DNA of 64,000 nucleotides from Cobetia sp. cqz5-12 (GCF_016495405.1 NZ_CP044522.1:3271638-3335637); one strand, 5' to 3'. Positions 46,354 through 55,578 are shown, counted from the stretch's first letter. Numbers and translations: made by a program. Notes: a model not told the origin generated them from the sequence alone.

Positions 46354-46483
46354 GGCACACCTCACGACTCGATAGGATTCGACTGACGCAACACTTGCGA
46401 CCGGGCAACTCGCGACCGGCGGCGCATAGTGTAACGGAAAGGGGCTTGCGGCGATGCCCCTCACGCAGGATAGCGAGCATGAA

Positions 46484-46536
46484 CCACACCATGACGCCCG
46501 ATGACAAAGGCACTGTCATCGGGCGTCATGGTGTGG
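46484..46536 (-). terminator. 23-bp perfect hairpin between the RND gene and the DUF1266 gene
   Basis: Arms 46484-46506 and 46514-46536 are perfectly complementary around a 7-nt loop. It lies 60 nt beyond the RND stop and about 130 nt before the DUF1266 start, both on the minus strand. Such a stem should end the efflux operon; no U tract follows. Confidence 0.8.
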
Positions 46537-46573
46537 GTGGCCGCAGACAGCGCAGACCAAGATTACCGCATTC

Positions 46574-46601
46574 TCATCACATCAGGATCATCACATCAGG
46601 A
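46574..46601. repeat. 14-bp exact tandem duplication across the RND stop codon
   Basis: TCATCACATCAGGA occurs twice in a row (46574-46587, 46588-46601). The right copy contains the stop codon of the RND gene, so loss or gain of a unit would keep the stop intact. Confidence 0.85.
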
Positions 46602-49600
46602 TGTCTTCATGGAGTTCTTGCTGGTCGGGATGCGGAAGAAGGCGCAGTACGCCACCGGCAGCACCACCAGCGTCAGCAGGGTCGCCACGCCCAGCCCGAA
46701 CACGATCACTACCGCCATGCTCGAGAAGAAGGCGTCCGGGAACAGCGGAATCATGCCCAGCATGGTGGTGATCGCCGCCATCGACACCGGTCGCACACGA
46801 CTGACGGCCGCCTGCACCACCGCCTGGAAGCGATCCTCCTGCTCATCGAGCTGCACGTTGATCTCTTCCACCAGCACGATGGCATTCTTGAGTACCATGC
46901 CGATCAGACTCAAGGTGCCGAGCAACGCCATGAAGGTGAAGGGTGCGCCGAACACGATCAGACCACTGACGATACCGATCAGCGTCAGCGGCACGATGGA
47001 CCAGATGGCCAGCGCCTGACGCAGATTGGAGAACAGCAGCACCGTGATCACGAACATGCCCAGCAGCCCCATCGGCAGCGAGGAGAACAGCGCCTGCTGA
47101 GCTTCGGATGAGGTTTCGTACTCGCCACCCCACTCCAGGTGGTAGCCCTCGGGCAGCTCGATGGCCTCGATCTTGGGACGGATACGCCCCAGTACGCTGG
47201 CCGCCGTTTCCCCGGACAGCGGCATCGGCTCGGCGTAGACCGCCAGCATGCGCTGACGATCACGACGCTTGATCAGCGGGTCACGCAACTCGGTCTTGAG
47301 CGGCCCCATCACCGAACCCGCCGGCACGTAGGTCTCCTGCTCATCGCTCCAGACGTTGAGGCTCGCCAGGGTGTCGAGGTCGAAGCGCTGACGCTCCTCT
47401 CCGCGCAGCAGGATCGGGATCAGCTCGGAACCTTCGCGATAGACACCCACACTCTCACCGTCGCTGTTGATCAGCAGCGCCTGATGCAGTGAATCACGCG
47501 TCACACCGACACGCCGCGCCTGATCATCCAGGAATTCTGGCTCGATGCGATTGACGCGATTGCGCCATGACAGACGAATGCTGTCGGCCAGCGGCTCCTC
47601 CTCGAAGACGCTACGCACCTTGCCCGCCAGCTGACGCAGCACTGCGGGGTCTTCGCCATAGAGGCGCGCCTCGAGACTCGCCTTCGCCGAGGGCCCGACC
47701 TGCAACGCCTGCACCTTGTATTCGACTTCAGGGTACTCGGCGCGTATCAGGCGTATCACCTCCTCCATGCGCGCTTCGCGACTGGCCCGGTCCCGGGTCT
47801 CGACGATCAGCTGCCCGAAGCTTGCATAGCTGTCTTCCGGCGAGTAGGTCAGCGTGAAGCGCTGGGCGCCCCCGCCGGTGACACTGGTAACATGATTGAC
47901 CTTGTCCATCTTGAGCACCTGCTGCTCAAGGTCCGCGATGCGCGCTTCCGTCGCCAGCACATCGGTGCCTTCCGGCATCCAGACATCGACGAAGAACAGC
48001 GGTGTCGAGGCATCCGGGAAGAAGGCGTTCTTGACCTGCCCGAAGCTCATCACGGCCACCACCAGCAACGCCACCGCGCCCCCCAGGGTCAGCCAGCGCA
48101 GGCGAATCGCCCAGCTCAGCAGGCTGCGGAAGCCACGGAAGATGACGCCACGATAGGGGTCTTCTTCCTGATTCTCGTCCGTGTCACTGCCTGCCGTCTC
48201 CCGCGCTTCGCGGAAGAACATGTCGAAGAAGAACGGCGTCAGCGTCAGGGCGGTGATCCAGCTCAACAGCAACGAGTAGCACAGCACCCAGAACAATGAC
48301 CCGACGAATTCGCCGGTGGCATCCGGCGACAGACCGATGGGCGCGAAGGCGGTGATCGCGATCACCGTGGCCCCCAGCAACGGCATGCGGTTCTGGCTGA
48401 CGACCTCGAAGGCGGCCTGACGCTTGGTCTTGCCACGCTTGAGGCCGATCAACATGCCCTCGGTGACCACGATGGCATTGTCCACCAGCATGCCCAGCGC
48501 GATGATCAAGGCCCCCAGCGAGATCTTCTGCAGCTCGATGCCATGAATCGACATCATCACGAAGGTACCGAGAATGGTGATCAACAGCACCAGCCCCATC
48601 AGCACGCCACTCTTGACGCCCATGAACACCAGCAGCACCAGAATCACGATGCCGACGGCCTCGGCCAGGTTGATCAAGAAGCCGGACACCGCCTCATCCA
48701 CCACCTGCGGCTGGTGATAGACCGTCGTCAGCTCCATGCCCAGCGGCATGCGCGACTCAAGCTCGCCAAGACGCTTGTCGACCAGTTCGCCGACCTCGAC
48801 CACATTGACACCGGAGGCGAAAGAGATGCCCAGTGACAACGCCGTCTCACCATCGGTGTGGTAGAGACGCGACGGCGATTCGGTGTACTCACGGCTGACC
48901 GAGGCGATATCGCCGAGACGAATCAGGCCACCATTGCCGGGACGCCCGACCACCAGACGCTCCAGGTCCTGCACGCTCTGGAACTCGCCACTTGGCTGCA
49001 GTTCCAGCGACAGGCCGTTCTGGCGGATACGCCCGGCGTCACCGACCACGTTCTGGGCATTGAGCAGGTTGGCGAGCTGATCCGGTGAGATGTTCAGCGC
49101 CTGCATGCGATCACGATCCAGCGCGACGATGACCTGCTCGCTGCGCGCGCCGACGATGGAGACCTTCTTGACCCCCTCCACCAGCGTCAGCTCGCGCTGC
49201 AGCAAGTCGGCCTGGTCCTCGAGGTCATGCGCCGAATAGCCCTTGCCGCTCAGGTTGTAGAGCAGCCCGAACACATCGCCGAAGTCGTCATTGACGATCG
49301 AGGAGCCACTGCCGGGCGGCAGGCTCGACTGGGCATCATTGATCTTGCGACGCAGCAGGTCCCAGTACTGCTGCATCTCGCCTTCGCGCACGCTGCTCTC
49401 GAGCTCCAGCGTGATCTGGGAAAGACCGGAGCTGTTGACCGAGCTGACGCGCTTGAGATTGGGAATCTGCTGGATCGCCTTCTCCAGCGGCAGCGTGACT
49501 TCCTCTTCCACCTGCTTGGGCGTCGCGCCCGGATACTGGGTAGTCACCACCGCGTTGCGGATGGTGAACTCGGGAAATTCCAGCTGGCCGAGCCCGAAGA

Positions 49601-49679
49601 AGGAGGTCACGCCGCCCACCGACAGCAGCAGCACGACCATCCAGCTGATGACCTTGTGTCTCAGGAAATAATCGACCAT
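46596..49679 (-). CDS. RND-family efflux pump inner-membrane permease
   Basis: 1027 aa with two six-helix halves and two large periplasmic loops. The proton-relay Asp is seen in LGALIIALGMLVDNAIVV (about residue 400). The N-terminus is FLRHKVISWMVVLLL, the porter domain starts FPEFTIRNAVVTTQYPGA, and the C-terminal half has IVLVEEINVQLDEQ. It extrudes hydrophobic toxicants together with the HlyD-type adaptor encoded immediately upstream (3-nt gap). The pattern is that of the AcrB/MexF superfamily with single-Asp helix 4, as in several organic-compound pumps. An outer-membrane channel is not in the window, so a TolC is probably supplied elsewhere. The tetR gene upstream controls it. Confidence 0.95.
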   Translation of the reverse strand: MVDYFLRHKVISWMVVLLLSVGGVTSFFGLGQLEFPEFTIRNAVVTTQYPGATPKQVEEEVTLPLEKAIQQIPNLKRVSSVNSSGLSQITLELESSVREGEMQQYWDLLRRKINDAQSSLPPGSGSSIVNDDFGDVFGLLYNLSGKGYSAHDLEDQADLLQRELTLVEGVKKVSIVGARSEQVIVALDRDRMQALNISPDQLANLLNAQNVVGDAGRIRQNGLSLELQPSGEFQSVQDLERLVVGRPGNGGLIRLGDIASVSREYTESPSRLYHTDGETALSLGISFASGVNVVEVGELVDKRLGELESRMPLGMELTTVYHQPQVVDEAVSGFLINLAEAVGIVILVLLVFMGVKSGVLMGLVLLITILGTFVMMSIHGIELQKISLGALIIALGMLVDNAIVVTEGMLIGLKRGKTKRQAAFEVVSQNRMPLLGATVIAITAFAPIGLSPDATGEFVGSLFWVLCYSLLLSWITALTLTPFFFDMFFREARETAGSDTDENQEEDPYRGVIFRGFRSLLSWAIRLRWLTLGGAVALLVVAVMSFGQVKNAFFPDASTPLFFVDVWMPEGTDVLATEARIADLEQQVLKMDKVNHVTSVTGGGAQRFTLTYSPEDSYASFGQLIVETRDRASREARMEEVIRLIRAEYPEVEYKVQALQVGPSAKASLEARLYGEDPAVLRQLAGKVRSVFEEEPLADSIRLSWRNRVNRIEPEFLDDQARRVGVTRDSLHQALLINSDGESVGVYREGSELIPILLRGEERQRFDLDTLASLNVWSDEQETYVPAGSVMGPLKTELRDPLIKRRDRQRMLAVYAEPMPLSGETAASVLGRIRPKIEAIELPEGYHLEWGGEYETSSEAQQALFSSLPMGLLGMFVITVLLFSNLRQALAIWSIVPLTLIGIVSGLIVFGAPFTFMALLGTLSLIGMVLKNAIVLVEEINVQLDEQEDRFQAVVQAAVSRVRPVSMAAITTMLGMIPLFPDAFFSSMAVVIVFGLGVATLLTLVVLPVAYCAFFRIPTSKNSMKTS

Positions 49680-49682
49680 GGA

Positions 49683-50951
49683 TCAGAGCCCCGCTTCCTT
49701 GACCCAGGGACGCACAGGCTCCCCGGCTTCCATGCGACTGGCGCCCGCCGTGACCAGACGGTCACCGGCACTCAGTTCTCCCGTGATCACCAGCCCTTCG
49801 CCGGTGGCCTGCAATACCGTGACCGGCACGGCCTCGACGGTGCCCTGGGCGCCAGCTTCCTGCTGCTTGCCCTCGCGCTTGCCCTCATTCTTGCCGTCGT
49901 CTGAGCCGGTGTCCGTGGTGGCGTTCTCATTGATCGACTCGCTCGCCTGAGCGTCACCGCCATTGGGCACATAGCGCCACACCACGGCCTGATCCGGACT
50001 TTCTTCCCGGGTGACCACCGCCTCGATCGGCACGCGCCACTGGCCCTGGGTCGCCGCCGTCAGCTGCTGCATGTCCAGCTCCACGGTAGCGCTCATGCCT
50101 GACAGCACAGTGATGTCCTGCGGCTCCGGCAGCGTCAGGGTGACTTCATAGCTCAGCGAGCCCTCGCTGGCACTGGTGTCATGCTCCTTGTAGCGGGCCG
50201 GATAGCGCGACTCGCCACTGCCGAAGCGCACCCAGGCCAGGGCAGCATCCTCAAGGCGCCCGGCCTCGGCACGCTCACGATCGATGGCACGCACCTGACG
50301 CTCCGGCATGTTGAAGATCACGTCGATCTGCCCCGGCTGCTGCAGCACGGCAATGGTTTCCTGGGCGGCGACCACCTGATAGTTGTCCACCGGCACGCGC
50401 GCGATCACCCCGTCATAGGGTGCCTTGAGATAGGTGTAGCTGAGCTGGTCCTGCGCCTGGGAATACTGGGCCTGCGCCGACTGGAATTCGGCCTGCGCCT
50501 CATCGAAGCGCGCCCGACTGATGGCCCCCTTCTCCACCGAGTACTTCATGCGCTTGTAGGTGGCCTGCGCCAGATTGAAGCTGGAGCGGGCATTGTTGAG
50601 CTCGCTTCTGGCATCGCGATCATCCAGACGCGCGATCAGTTCGCCCTTCTCGACCTCCTGGCCGGCCTGGACCTTGAGTTCGCGCAGCTCACCGCCGATG
50701 CGGAACGACAGGTTGGAGCGCTCCGAGGCCTCGACCACGCCGGGATAGCGCTGGATGACACCGTCGCCTTCATCCGAGAGTGACAGCAACTTGACCGGAT
50801 GTACCTTCTGCTTCTCCAGCGGTGCCTCGGCCTCACTGCAGGCCGCAAGCCCGAGGGCCAACAGGAGTCCGGCGAACAGCTTGAGGGCGCGGCCTCCCCG
50901 CCAGGCGAAAGGAGTACGCAGGTGTGGCTTGGCGCCAGGTCGAAGTTTCAT
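49683..50951 (-). CDS. RND efflux periplasmic adaptor lipoprotein (HlyD/MFP family)
   Basis: 422 aa. The lipobox LGLAAC (Cys about residue 38) anchors it in the inner membrane. Barrel-sandwich (lipoyl) halves VVEASERSNLSFRIGGEL and LKAPYDGVIARVPVDNYQVV flank a coiled-coil hairpin (ARSSFNLAQATYKRM through AQAQYSQAQDQLSY). The beta-barrel and C-terminal domains follow. Residues about 330-367 form an unusual polar insert (ASESINENATTDTGSDDGK then NEGKREGKQQ) within the C-terminal part, absent from typical adaptors and encoded by short GAGGGCAAG-like repeats. It is coupled to the RND gene. Confidence 0.93.
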   Translation of the reverse strand: MKLRPGAKPHLRTPFAWRGGRALKLFAGLLLALGLAACSEAEAPLEKQKVHPVKLLSLSDEGDGVIQRYPGVVEASERSNLSFRIGGELRELKVQAGQEVEKGELIARLDDRDARSELNNARSSFNLAQATYKRMKYSVEKGAISRARFDEAQAEFQSAQAQYSQAQDQLSYTYLKAPYDGVIARVPVDNYQVVAAQETIAVLQQPGQIDVIFNMPERQVRAIDRERAEAGRLEDAALAWVRFGSGESRYPARYKEHDTSASEGSLSYEVTLTLPEPQDITVLSGMSATVELDMQQLTAATQGQWRVPIEAVVTREESPDQAVVWRYVPNGGDAQASESINENATTDTGSDDGKNEGKREGKQQEAGAQGTVEAVPVTVLQATGEGLVITGELSAGDRLVTAGASRMEAGEPVRPWVKEAGL

Positions 50952-51034
50952 CAGCGGGCCCTTGAGTCGTTGGAATGGAATGGCATAAGCGAAAATCTGT
51001 CATCTGTCCGGCTGCGCTGCTGGACTGGCTGCCC

Positions 51035-51661
51035 TCACTGGCGAAGCGCGATCGCGTCCCAGGCCATCTCGAAGGCCTGGTCGAAGCTGGCAGCGCTGAT
51101 GGCCGGTACCTGGCACCCGGAGCCCTGCAACAGGCTGTAGATCGACCGGAACATGAATACCTCGATGAGGGCGAGATCGATCTGCTTGAGGATGCCGGTC
51201 TGCTGGCCCAGCGCGAAGGCGTCCAGCAAGGGCGCGGCGCGCTCCTGATTGGCCACCCTCAGGGCGTCCTGCATATGGGAAGAGTGCAGAAACTGATCGT
51301 GAAAGCGGAACAACGCCGGCTGATGGCGTCCCAGCGCCACCAGAGCATTCCACACTCGACACAGTGCCGATTTCAGCTGCCGGGCAGCCGGCGACAACGG
51401 TGACGGCTCGGCCTCGATCGCTTCTGCCGGTTCGGCCTCGAAGGCCTCGATGGCGACCGCGATGATGCGCCGACTGACCTCACGAAAGGTCGCCTCCAGC
51501 AGGGCATCCTTGTCACGGTAGTAAAGATAGAGCGTGCCGGGCGACATGCCGGCGGCGCGCGCGATGCGCGCCACGGAGGTCACGGCGAAACCATGCTCGG
51601 CCACCTCATGCAGCGTGGCTTCCAGCAACGCCTGCTGCTTGTGTTCATCACGATGGCGCAT
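51035..51661 (-). CDS. TetR/AcrR-family transcriptional regulator of the efflux operon
   Basis: 208 aa. The N-terminal TetR domain is clear: ALLEATLHEVAEHGFAVTSVARIARAAGMSPGTLYLYYRDKDALLEA (helix-turn-helix about residues 27-46). The C-terminal ligand domain is helical and ends DQAFEMAWDAIALRQ. It is the first gene of the tetR-adaptor-RND set, 84 nt before the adaptor. A 24-bp perfect palindrome lies between a -35 and a -10 box directly upstream, so the protein probably represses its own operon and releases on binding a pump substrate. Confidence 0.95.
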   Translation of the reverse strand: MRHRDEHKQQALLEATLHEVAEHGFAVTSVARIARAAGMSPGTLYLYYRDKDALLEATFREVSRRIIAVAIEAFEAEPAEAIEAEPSPLSPAARQLKSALCRVWNALVALGRHQPALFRFHDQFLHSSHMQDALRVANQERAAPLLDAFALGQQTGILKQIDLALIEVFMFRSIYSLLQGSGCQVPAISAASFDQAFEMAWDAIALRQ

Positions 51662-51706
51662 GGCCCGTCTGCCTCTGGTCTGTTCTGGTCTTGAACGAAT
51701 CTCAAC

Positions 51707-51735
51707 AAAATAAATGAACGTTCATTTATTTACAA
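51707..51735 (-). promoter_or_regulatory. tetR-efflux promoter with 24-bp palindromic operator
   Basis: Minus-strand -35 TTGTAA (51735-51730) and -10 TATTTT (51712-51707) with exactly 17 nt between. A perfect 24-bp palindrome with core ATGAACGTTCAT occupies 51708-51731, covering the whole spacer and touching both boxes. Its centre is about 58 nt upstream of the tetR start. Confidence 0.88.
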
Positions 51736-51857
51736 CCAGACATTGCGCGTCTGAGTGCATGCACGCGCCATGGACCATGCAGAGCAACTTATGTGAATTA
51801 ACTTATATAAAAGATCCAACGTGACTGGGGGTCAGAGGAGTCAACGACAAGGCCAGT

Positions 51858-51927
51858 GAATGCCTGACTCGAACTGCCTGACTCGAAATGACAGGCACGG
51901 AATGCCAGATACAGAATGTCAGAAACA
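51858..51927. repeat. 14-bp degenerate tandem repeat (5 units) between tetR and ycgN
   Basis: Five units (51858-51870, 51871-51884, 51885-51899, 51900-51913, 51914-51927) begin GAA(A/C)TG(C/A/T)C or close variants; unit lengths are 13-15. They end at the terminator of ycgN. Confidence 0.75.
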
Positions 51928-51930
51928 AGA

Positions 51931-51955
51931 AAGCGCAGCTCATCGAGCTGCGCTT
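51931..51955 (-). terminator. Terminator after ycgN
   Basis: 11-bp stem AAGCGCAGCTC / GAGCTGCGCTT with three-nt loop; on the minus strand it ends in a U-rich tail, 46 nt beyond the ycgN stop. Confidence 0.85.
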
Positions 51956-52001
51956 CTCTGGAGACATCCACCTGAAAACTGACACGCGCCCGCGGCGCGA
52001 C

Positions 52002-52481
52002 TCAGCTCTCGGGATCGATGATCGCGATGATGTGGTCTTCCAGGTCCTGCTGGCGCACCGATACCTCGGAGACGGCAAAGCGTGACACCGAGACCCCGGC
52101 GCGCTTGACGCTCCTGGCATCGCCAGTCAACAGCGGGTGCCATTCAGGCAGCTCACGACCTTCATTCAGGCGACGATAGCCGCAGGTTTCCGGCAGCCAG
52201 CGCAGCTTGCCCACCGTCTCGACATCCAGCGGGATGCAGCCCGGTACGCGCGTGGCGCGATTGGGATAATCGCGGCAGCTGACCTTGCGCACATCCAGCA
52301 GGCGACAGGCGACATCGAGTACCGCGATATCACCACTGTCTTCATCCTCGAACTTGAGCAGGCAGCATTGGCCACAGCCATCGCACAGCGCCTCCCACTC
52401 GGCGGTATTCAGCTCCGAGAGTGCGTGGCGCTCCCAGAAACGCTCACGCTTTCCGCCGTCAGGCTGCGGAACATCGCTCAT
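52002..52481 (-). CDS. ycgN: YcgN family cysteine-cluster protein
   Basis: 159 aa of the UPF0260/YcgN family. The cysteine cluster LCDGCGQCCLLKFED (about residues 32-46) and further cysteines in DVACRLL, SCRDYPNRATRVPGCIPL and PETCGYRRL are visible, consistent with a metal or iron-sulfur site. RFWERHALSELNTAEWEALC opens the conserved region. Function is not established. It sits 69 nt downstream of ycgL and rnd on the same strand, an order also known from pseudomonads. Confidence 0.92.
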   Translation of the reverse strand: MSDVPQPDGGKRERFWERHALSELNTAEWEALCDGCGQCCLLKFEDEDSGDIAVLDVACRLLDVRKVSCRDYPNRATRVPGCIPLDVETVGKLRWLPETCGYRRLNEGRELPEWHPLLTGDARSVKRAGVSVSRFAVSEVSVRQQDLEDHIIAIIDPES

Positions 52482-52550
52482 CTTGCTCTCCTCGCCCTGC
52501 CGGGCAGCAGGGTCGTTTCATCAGTACGGTCTTGTCTGCCGGACAGGGCG

Positions 52551-52847
52551 TCAGTAATGCGTTTCCGGCGGTGTCACGCCAATCTCCTTGAGGAGATTTT
52601 CCTTGGCCGGCGGCATCTGAAGGTAGAAGCCCTGCTCGCGAATCTTCTCGAGCACCGTGGTGCTGGCAACGCGCGCCAGCGGCTTGTCGGCACGAATCAG
52701 CAGTGTCATCAAAGGTGTCGGCGTACCGAAGATGCCCAGCAGGGATTCCGGCACATCCTTGAGTCCACGCGCCTTCTCGACGTAGAGGTACATCTCGTCC
52801 TTCTTGGCGCTCTTGTAGATCTCGCAGATCATCTTGTCGTCTGTCAT
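52551..52847 (-). CDS. ycgL: YcgL domain protein
   Basis: 98-aa small protein of the UPF0745/YcgL family: CEIYKSAKKDEMYLYVEKARGLKDVPESLL and KIREQGFYLQMPP are the conserved segments. The fold is known to be alpha/beta; the function is unknown. The start is MTDDKMICE; an ATG 15 nt earlier and an internal ATG are alternatives, and none has a strong ribosome site. It is between rnd and ycgN and probably in one transcript with rnd. Confidence 0.9.
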   Translation of the reverse strand: MTDDKMICEIYKSAKKDEMYLYVEKARGLKDVPESLLGIFGTPTPLMTLLIRADKPLARVASTTVLEKIREQGFYLQMPPAKENLLKEIGVTPPETHY

Positions 52848-53021
52848 CGGGCTACCCATCATCTTGCAGCGCTTGCGCGCATCAGTGAGCTCTCACGTCA
52901 CGGGCATGACCCGAGAGCTCACTACCTGTTTGACCTGTTTCTGACCTGTGTTGCTGGCAGACCAGGCTGCGCGAACCTCGCGCATGCCCCTTTGCAGTCT
53001 GGCCCACGGAAGCGGCGAGCG

Positions 53022-54203
53022 TCAGCTCTCGAGCGCCTTGGCCAGGCGCGCGGCCAGCAGTTCACCACGCCAGCCCTGCGGCAAGGGCAACGGCTCACCC
53101 TCGTGATCGGCGATCACCAGCGCTTCCATGTCACGGCGCTTGCCGAGAATCTCCGGCTTGAGCTGCTGTGCCTCGGCCACCGCATTGACCTCACGCTTGA
53201 GGCGCTTCATGCAGTTCTTCCATTCCGGCGCCAACGGCGATGGCGGCACGCGCGGCAGCTGACTGTCATCGATCATCGCCACGTCCTTGAGCAGCGTCAG
53301 CACGGTGTCCCCGTGGCGCTTGATCTGCGGCGGATGCATGCCATCGACCTTGGCCAGCTCGAAGCGATTGGTCGGCAGTCGCTCGCAGATACCGAACAGC
53401 TGCGCATCGGCCAGCAGGCGTGAACGCGGCACGTCACGCAGACGAATCTGCTCCTCACGCCAGTCACACAGTACCTGCCAGGCGGCCAAGCCGCGCGGCG
53501 AGAGCTTCCACAGGCTGCGATGACGCTTCCAGTACTCCGGGTCCGGCGTGGCACCGCCGCTGCTGCCCGGATCCCGGCAATCCTCTTCAAGCCATGCCAT
53601 GCGCTCCAGCTCGAGCAACGCATCACGCTGCTCGGACCACACCTGCGGCAGGAACAGCACATCCAGCGCGGCGTAATCACACTGCGCCTGACTCAAGGGG
53701 CGCTTGAGCCAGTTGGAACGCGTCTCTTCCTTGGGCACGGTGACGCCTACCACGCGCTCGACCAGACGCTGATAGCCCATCGAGGCTTCGCCACCGGTCA
53801 GGCCTTCGGCGATCTGGGTATCGATCAGCGGCGTCGGCGCCACGCCCGCCCAGCGCAGGAAGACTTCCATGTCCTCGCCACAGGCGTGCAGCAGCTTGAG
53901 CGGCCCCTCTGCTCCCAGCAGACGCTTGAGCGCCTCGCTGGCCGGCACCACCGTGGGGTCGATCAGGAAGATGCGCGGCGTCTTGCCATCCGCACCGGGC
54001 AGCTCACCGTCATGGGCGGCCATCAGCTGCACCAGTGCCGGAATCGGGAAGAAGGTCGACTCGCGGATGAATTCGGTGTCCAACGCCAGCCAATCGGCGC
54101 CTTCCAGTTCAACACAGGCATCGGCCAGCGCCTCGGGGGTCTCGACCCAGACGGCCTCGAAATCAAGCTCTGACAGCAGTGCGGTGGCGGGTTGATCACT
54201 CAT
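53022..54203 (-). CDS. rnd: Ribonuclease D
   Basis: 3'-5' exoribonuclease of 393 aa that trims tRNA precursors. DEDD motifs are seen: WLALDTEFIRESTFFP (motif I), LLHACGEDMEVFLRW (II) and LSQAQCDYAALDVLFL (III, DEDD-y type). One HRDC domain follows (WKLSPRGLAAWQVLCDWREEQ) and a second C-terminal HRDC-like region. The start MSDQPAT is chosen by family comparison; the 39 codons upstream look non-coding and include a terminator hairpin. Confidence 0.95.
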   Translation of the reverse strand: MSDQPATALLSELDFEAVWVETPEALADACVELEGADWLALDTEFIRESTFFPIPALVQLMAAHDGELPGADGKTPRIFLIDPTVVPASEALKRLLGAEGPLKLLHACGEDMEVFLRWAGVAPTPLIDTQIAEGLTGGEASMGYQRLVERVVGVTVPKEETRSNWLKRPLSQAQCDYAALDVLFLPQVWSEQRDALLELERMAWLEEDCRDPGSSGGATPDPEYWKRHRSLWKLSPRGLAAWQVLCDWREEQIRLRDVPRSRLLADAQLFGICERLPTNRFELAKVDGMHPPQIKRHGDTVLTLLKDVAMIDDSQLPRVPPSPLAPEWKNCMKRLKREVNAVAEAQQLKPEILGKRRDMEALVIADHEGEPLPLPQGWRGELLAARLAKALES

Positions 54204-54293
54204 CAGCAAGGAAATCTCGTGGTGACAGGCTTGCCCGGGCAAGCGGAAATTGAAGGTGACGGGCACTCGCCAGACACCGGGCGGTAAACGACC

Positions 54294-54326
54294 GCGGGCG
54301 TGGTGGTTCCTGACCACCACGCCCGC
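54294..54326 (-). terminator. Terminator hairpin between recR and rnd
   Basis: 14-bp perfect stem (54294-54307 with 54313-54326), loop TCCTG, 113 nt beyond the recR stop on the minus strand and 91 nt before the rnd start. Confidence 0.85.
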
Positions 54327-54351
54327 AGACGTGCTGCTGTAGTTGCTTCAA

Positions 54352-54402
54352 TACCGAAGCTGCCTTGAAGCCGAAGCTGCCTTGGAGCCAGTGCCGGTGC
54401 TG
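54352..54402. repeat. 17-bp tandem repeat (3 units) after recR, followed by 6-bp repeats
   Basis: Units 54352-54368 and 54369-54385 differ by three bases (core CCGAAGCTGCCTTG); 54386-54402 is more diverged. A 6-bp series GGCACC, GGAACC, GGTACC, GGCATC follows at 54412-54435, ending just before the recR stop. Confidence 0.8.
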
Positions 54403-54438
54403 AACATCGTCGGCACCGGAACCGGTACCGGCATCGCA

Positions 54439-55065
54439 TCAGATCTCGCCGAGGGTGAACGGCAGACGACCGCTGAAGGCACGGCTGAGCGTGCCGCCAT
54501 CGACGTATTCAAGCTCACCACCCATCGGCACGCCATAGGCCAGGCGCGTCAGCTTGAGCGGCTGCCCACCGTGCTGCACATCGCGAAGCTGCTCGGCGAT
54601 GTAATGAGCGGTGGCCTCGCCCTCGACCGTCGGGTTGGTGGCCAGCACCAGCTCCTCGATCTGGCTCTCACGGACGCGGGTTTCCAGCGCATCCAGCCCG
54701 ATATCCTCGGGCCCGATGCCATCCAGCGGTGACAGATGGCCGTGCAGCACGAAATAGCGCCCCACATAGCCACCCGCACCCTCGATGGCGAGCTGGTCGG
54801 CGGGCGATTCCACCACGCACAGCACGCGCTCATCACGCCGCGGACTCAGGCACAGCTGACAGACCTCTTCCTCGGTCAACGTGCGACAGCGCGCGCAATA
54901 GCCGACGCGCTCCAGCGCCTCGCCCAGCACACCGACCAGACGATCGGCGCCCATGCGATCACGCTCCAGCAGATGCAGCGCCATGCGCTGTGCCGTTCTC
55001 GGGCCAACGCCCGGCAACACGCGCAAGGCATCCAGCAACTGATCTACCAGCGGCGAAAATCCCAT
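54439..55065 (-). CDS. recR: Recombination protein RecR
   Basis: 208 aa. The N-terminal helix-hairpin-helix ([20 protein letters not shown]), the C4 zinc finger ([16 protein letters not shown]), the Toprim domain with [17 protein letters not shown], and the C-terminal [15 protein letters not shown] match RecR. With RecO and RecF it loads RecA on gapped DNA. It shares one base with the ybaB stop (TGATG), the conserved dnaX-ybaB-recR operon. Confidence 0.97.
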   Translation of the reverse strand: MGFSPLVDQLLDALRVLPGVGPRTAQRMALHLLERDRMGADRLVGVLGEALERVGYCARCRTLTEEEVCQLCLSPRRDERVLCVVESPADQLAIEGAGGYVGRYFVLHGHLSPLDGIGPEDIGLDALETRVRESQIEELVLATNPTVEGEATAHYIAEQLRDVQHGGQPLKLTRLAYGVPMGGELEYVDGGTLSRAFSGRLPFTLGEI

Positions 55066-55397
55066 CAGAACGGCATCTTGAAGCCGGCCGGAAGGTTCAT
55101 GCCAGCAGTCGCCTCTTCCATCTGCTTCTTGGAATTGACTTCGACCTTGCGCACCGCGTCATTGACGGCGGCCGCCAGCAGATCTTCCAGCAGCTCCTTG
55201 TCTTCTTCCATCAGGCTCGGATCGATCTCGACGCGCGCGACGTCATGACGACCGTTCATGGTGACCTTGACCATGCCCGCGCCGGATTCGCCCTGGACTT
55301 CCGCCTTGGCGGCTTCTTCCTGGACCTTCTGCATGCGCTCCTGCATTTCCTGCGCCTGCTTCATGATGTTACCCATACCGCCTTTTCCACCGAACAT
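55065..55397 (-). CDS. ybaB: Nucleoid-associated protein YbaB/EbfC
   Basis: 110 aa. [26 protein letters not shown] is the helical N-terminal arm; [21 protein letters not shown] is the beta core. It binds DNA as a dimer with hook-like arms. It is between dnaX (182 nt upstream) and recR, with which it overlaps by one base. Confidence 0.96.
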   Translation of the reverse strand: MFGGKGGMGNIMKQAQEMQERMQKVQEEAAKAEVQGESGAGMVKVTMNGRHDVARVEIDPSLMEEDKELLEDLLAAAVNDAVRKVEVNSKKQMEEATAGMNLPAGFKMPF

Positions 55398-55578
55398 GGC
55401 TCACCTCATCAATAACGTGTTGAACATGACCTAACGATAAAAACTGTCTGCCAGACGTGCCATGTCGTGGCACCTCCGGCCTGTGGTGTGCATGCCTTGC
55501 CGGCACACACACCGTAAATCCGGGGAAGCATCAGTGGTGACCGGCACCGTCGACACTCGGTCGAAACTGCCCAGAGCG

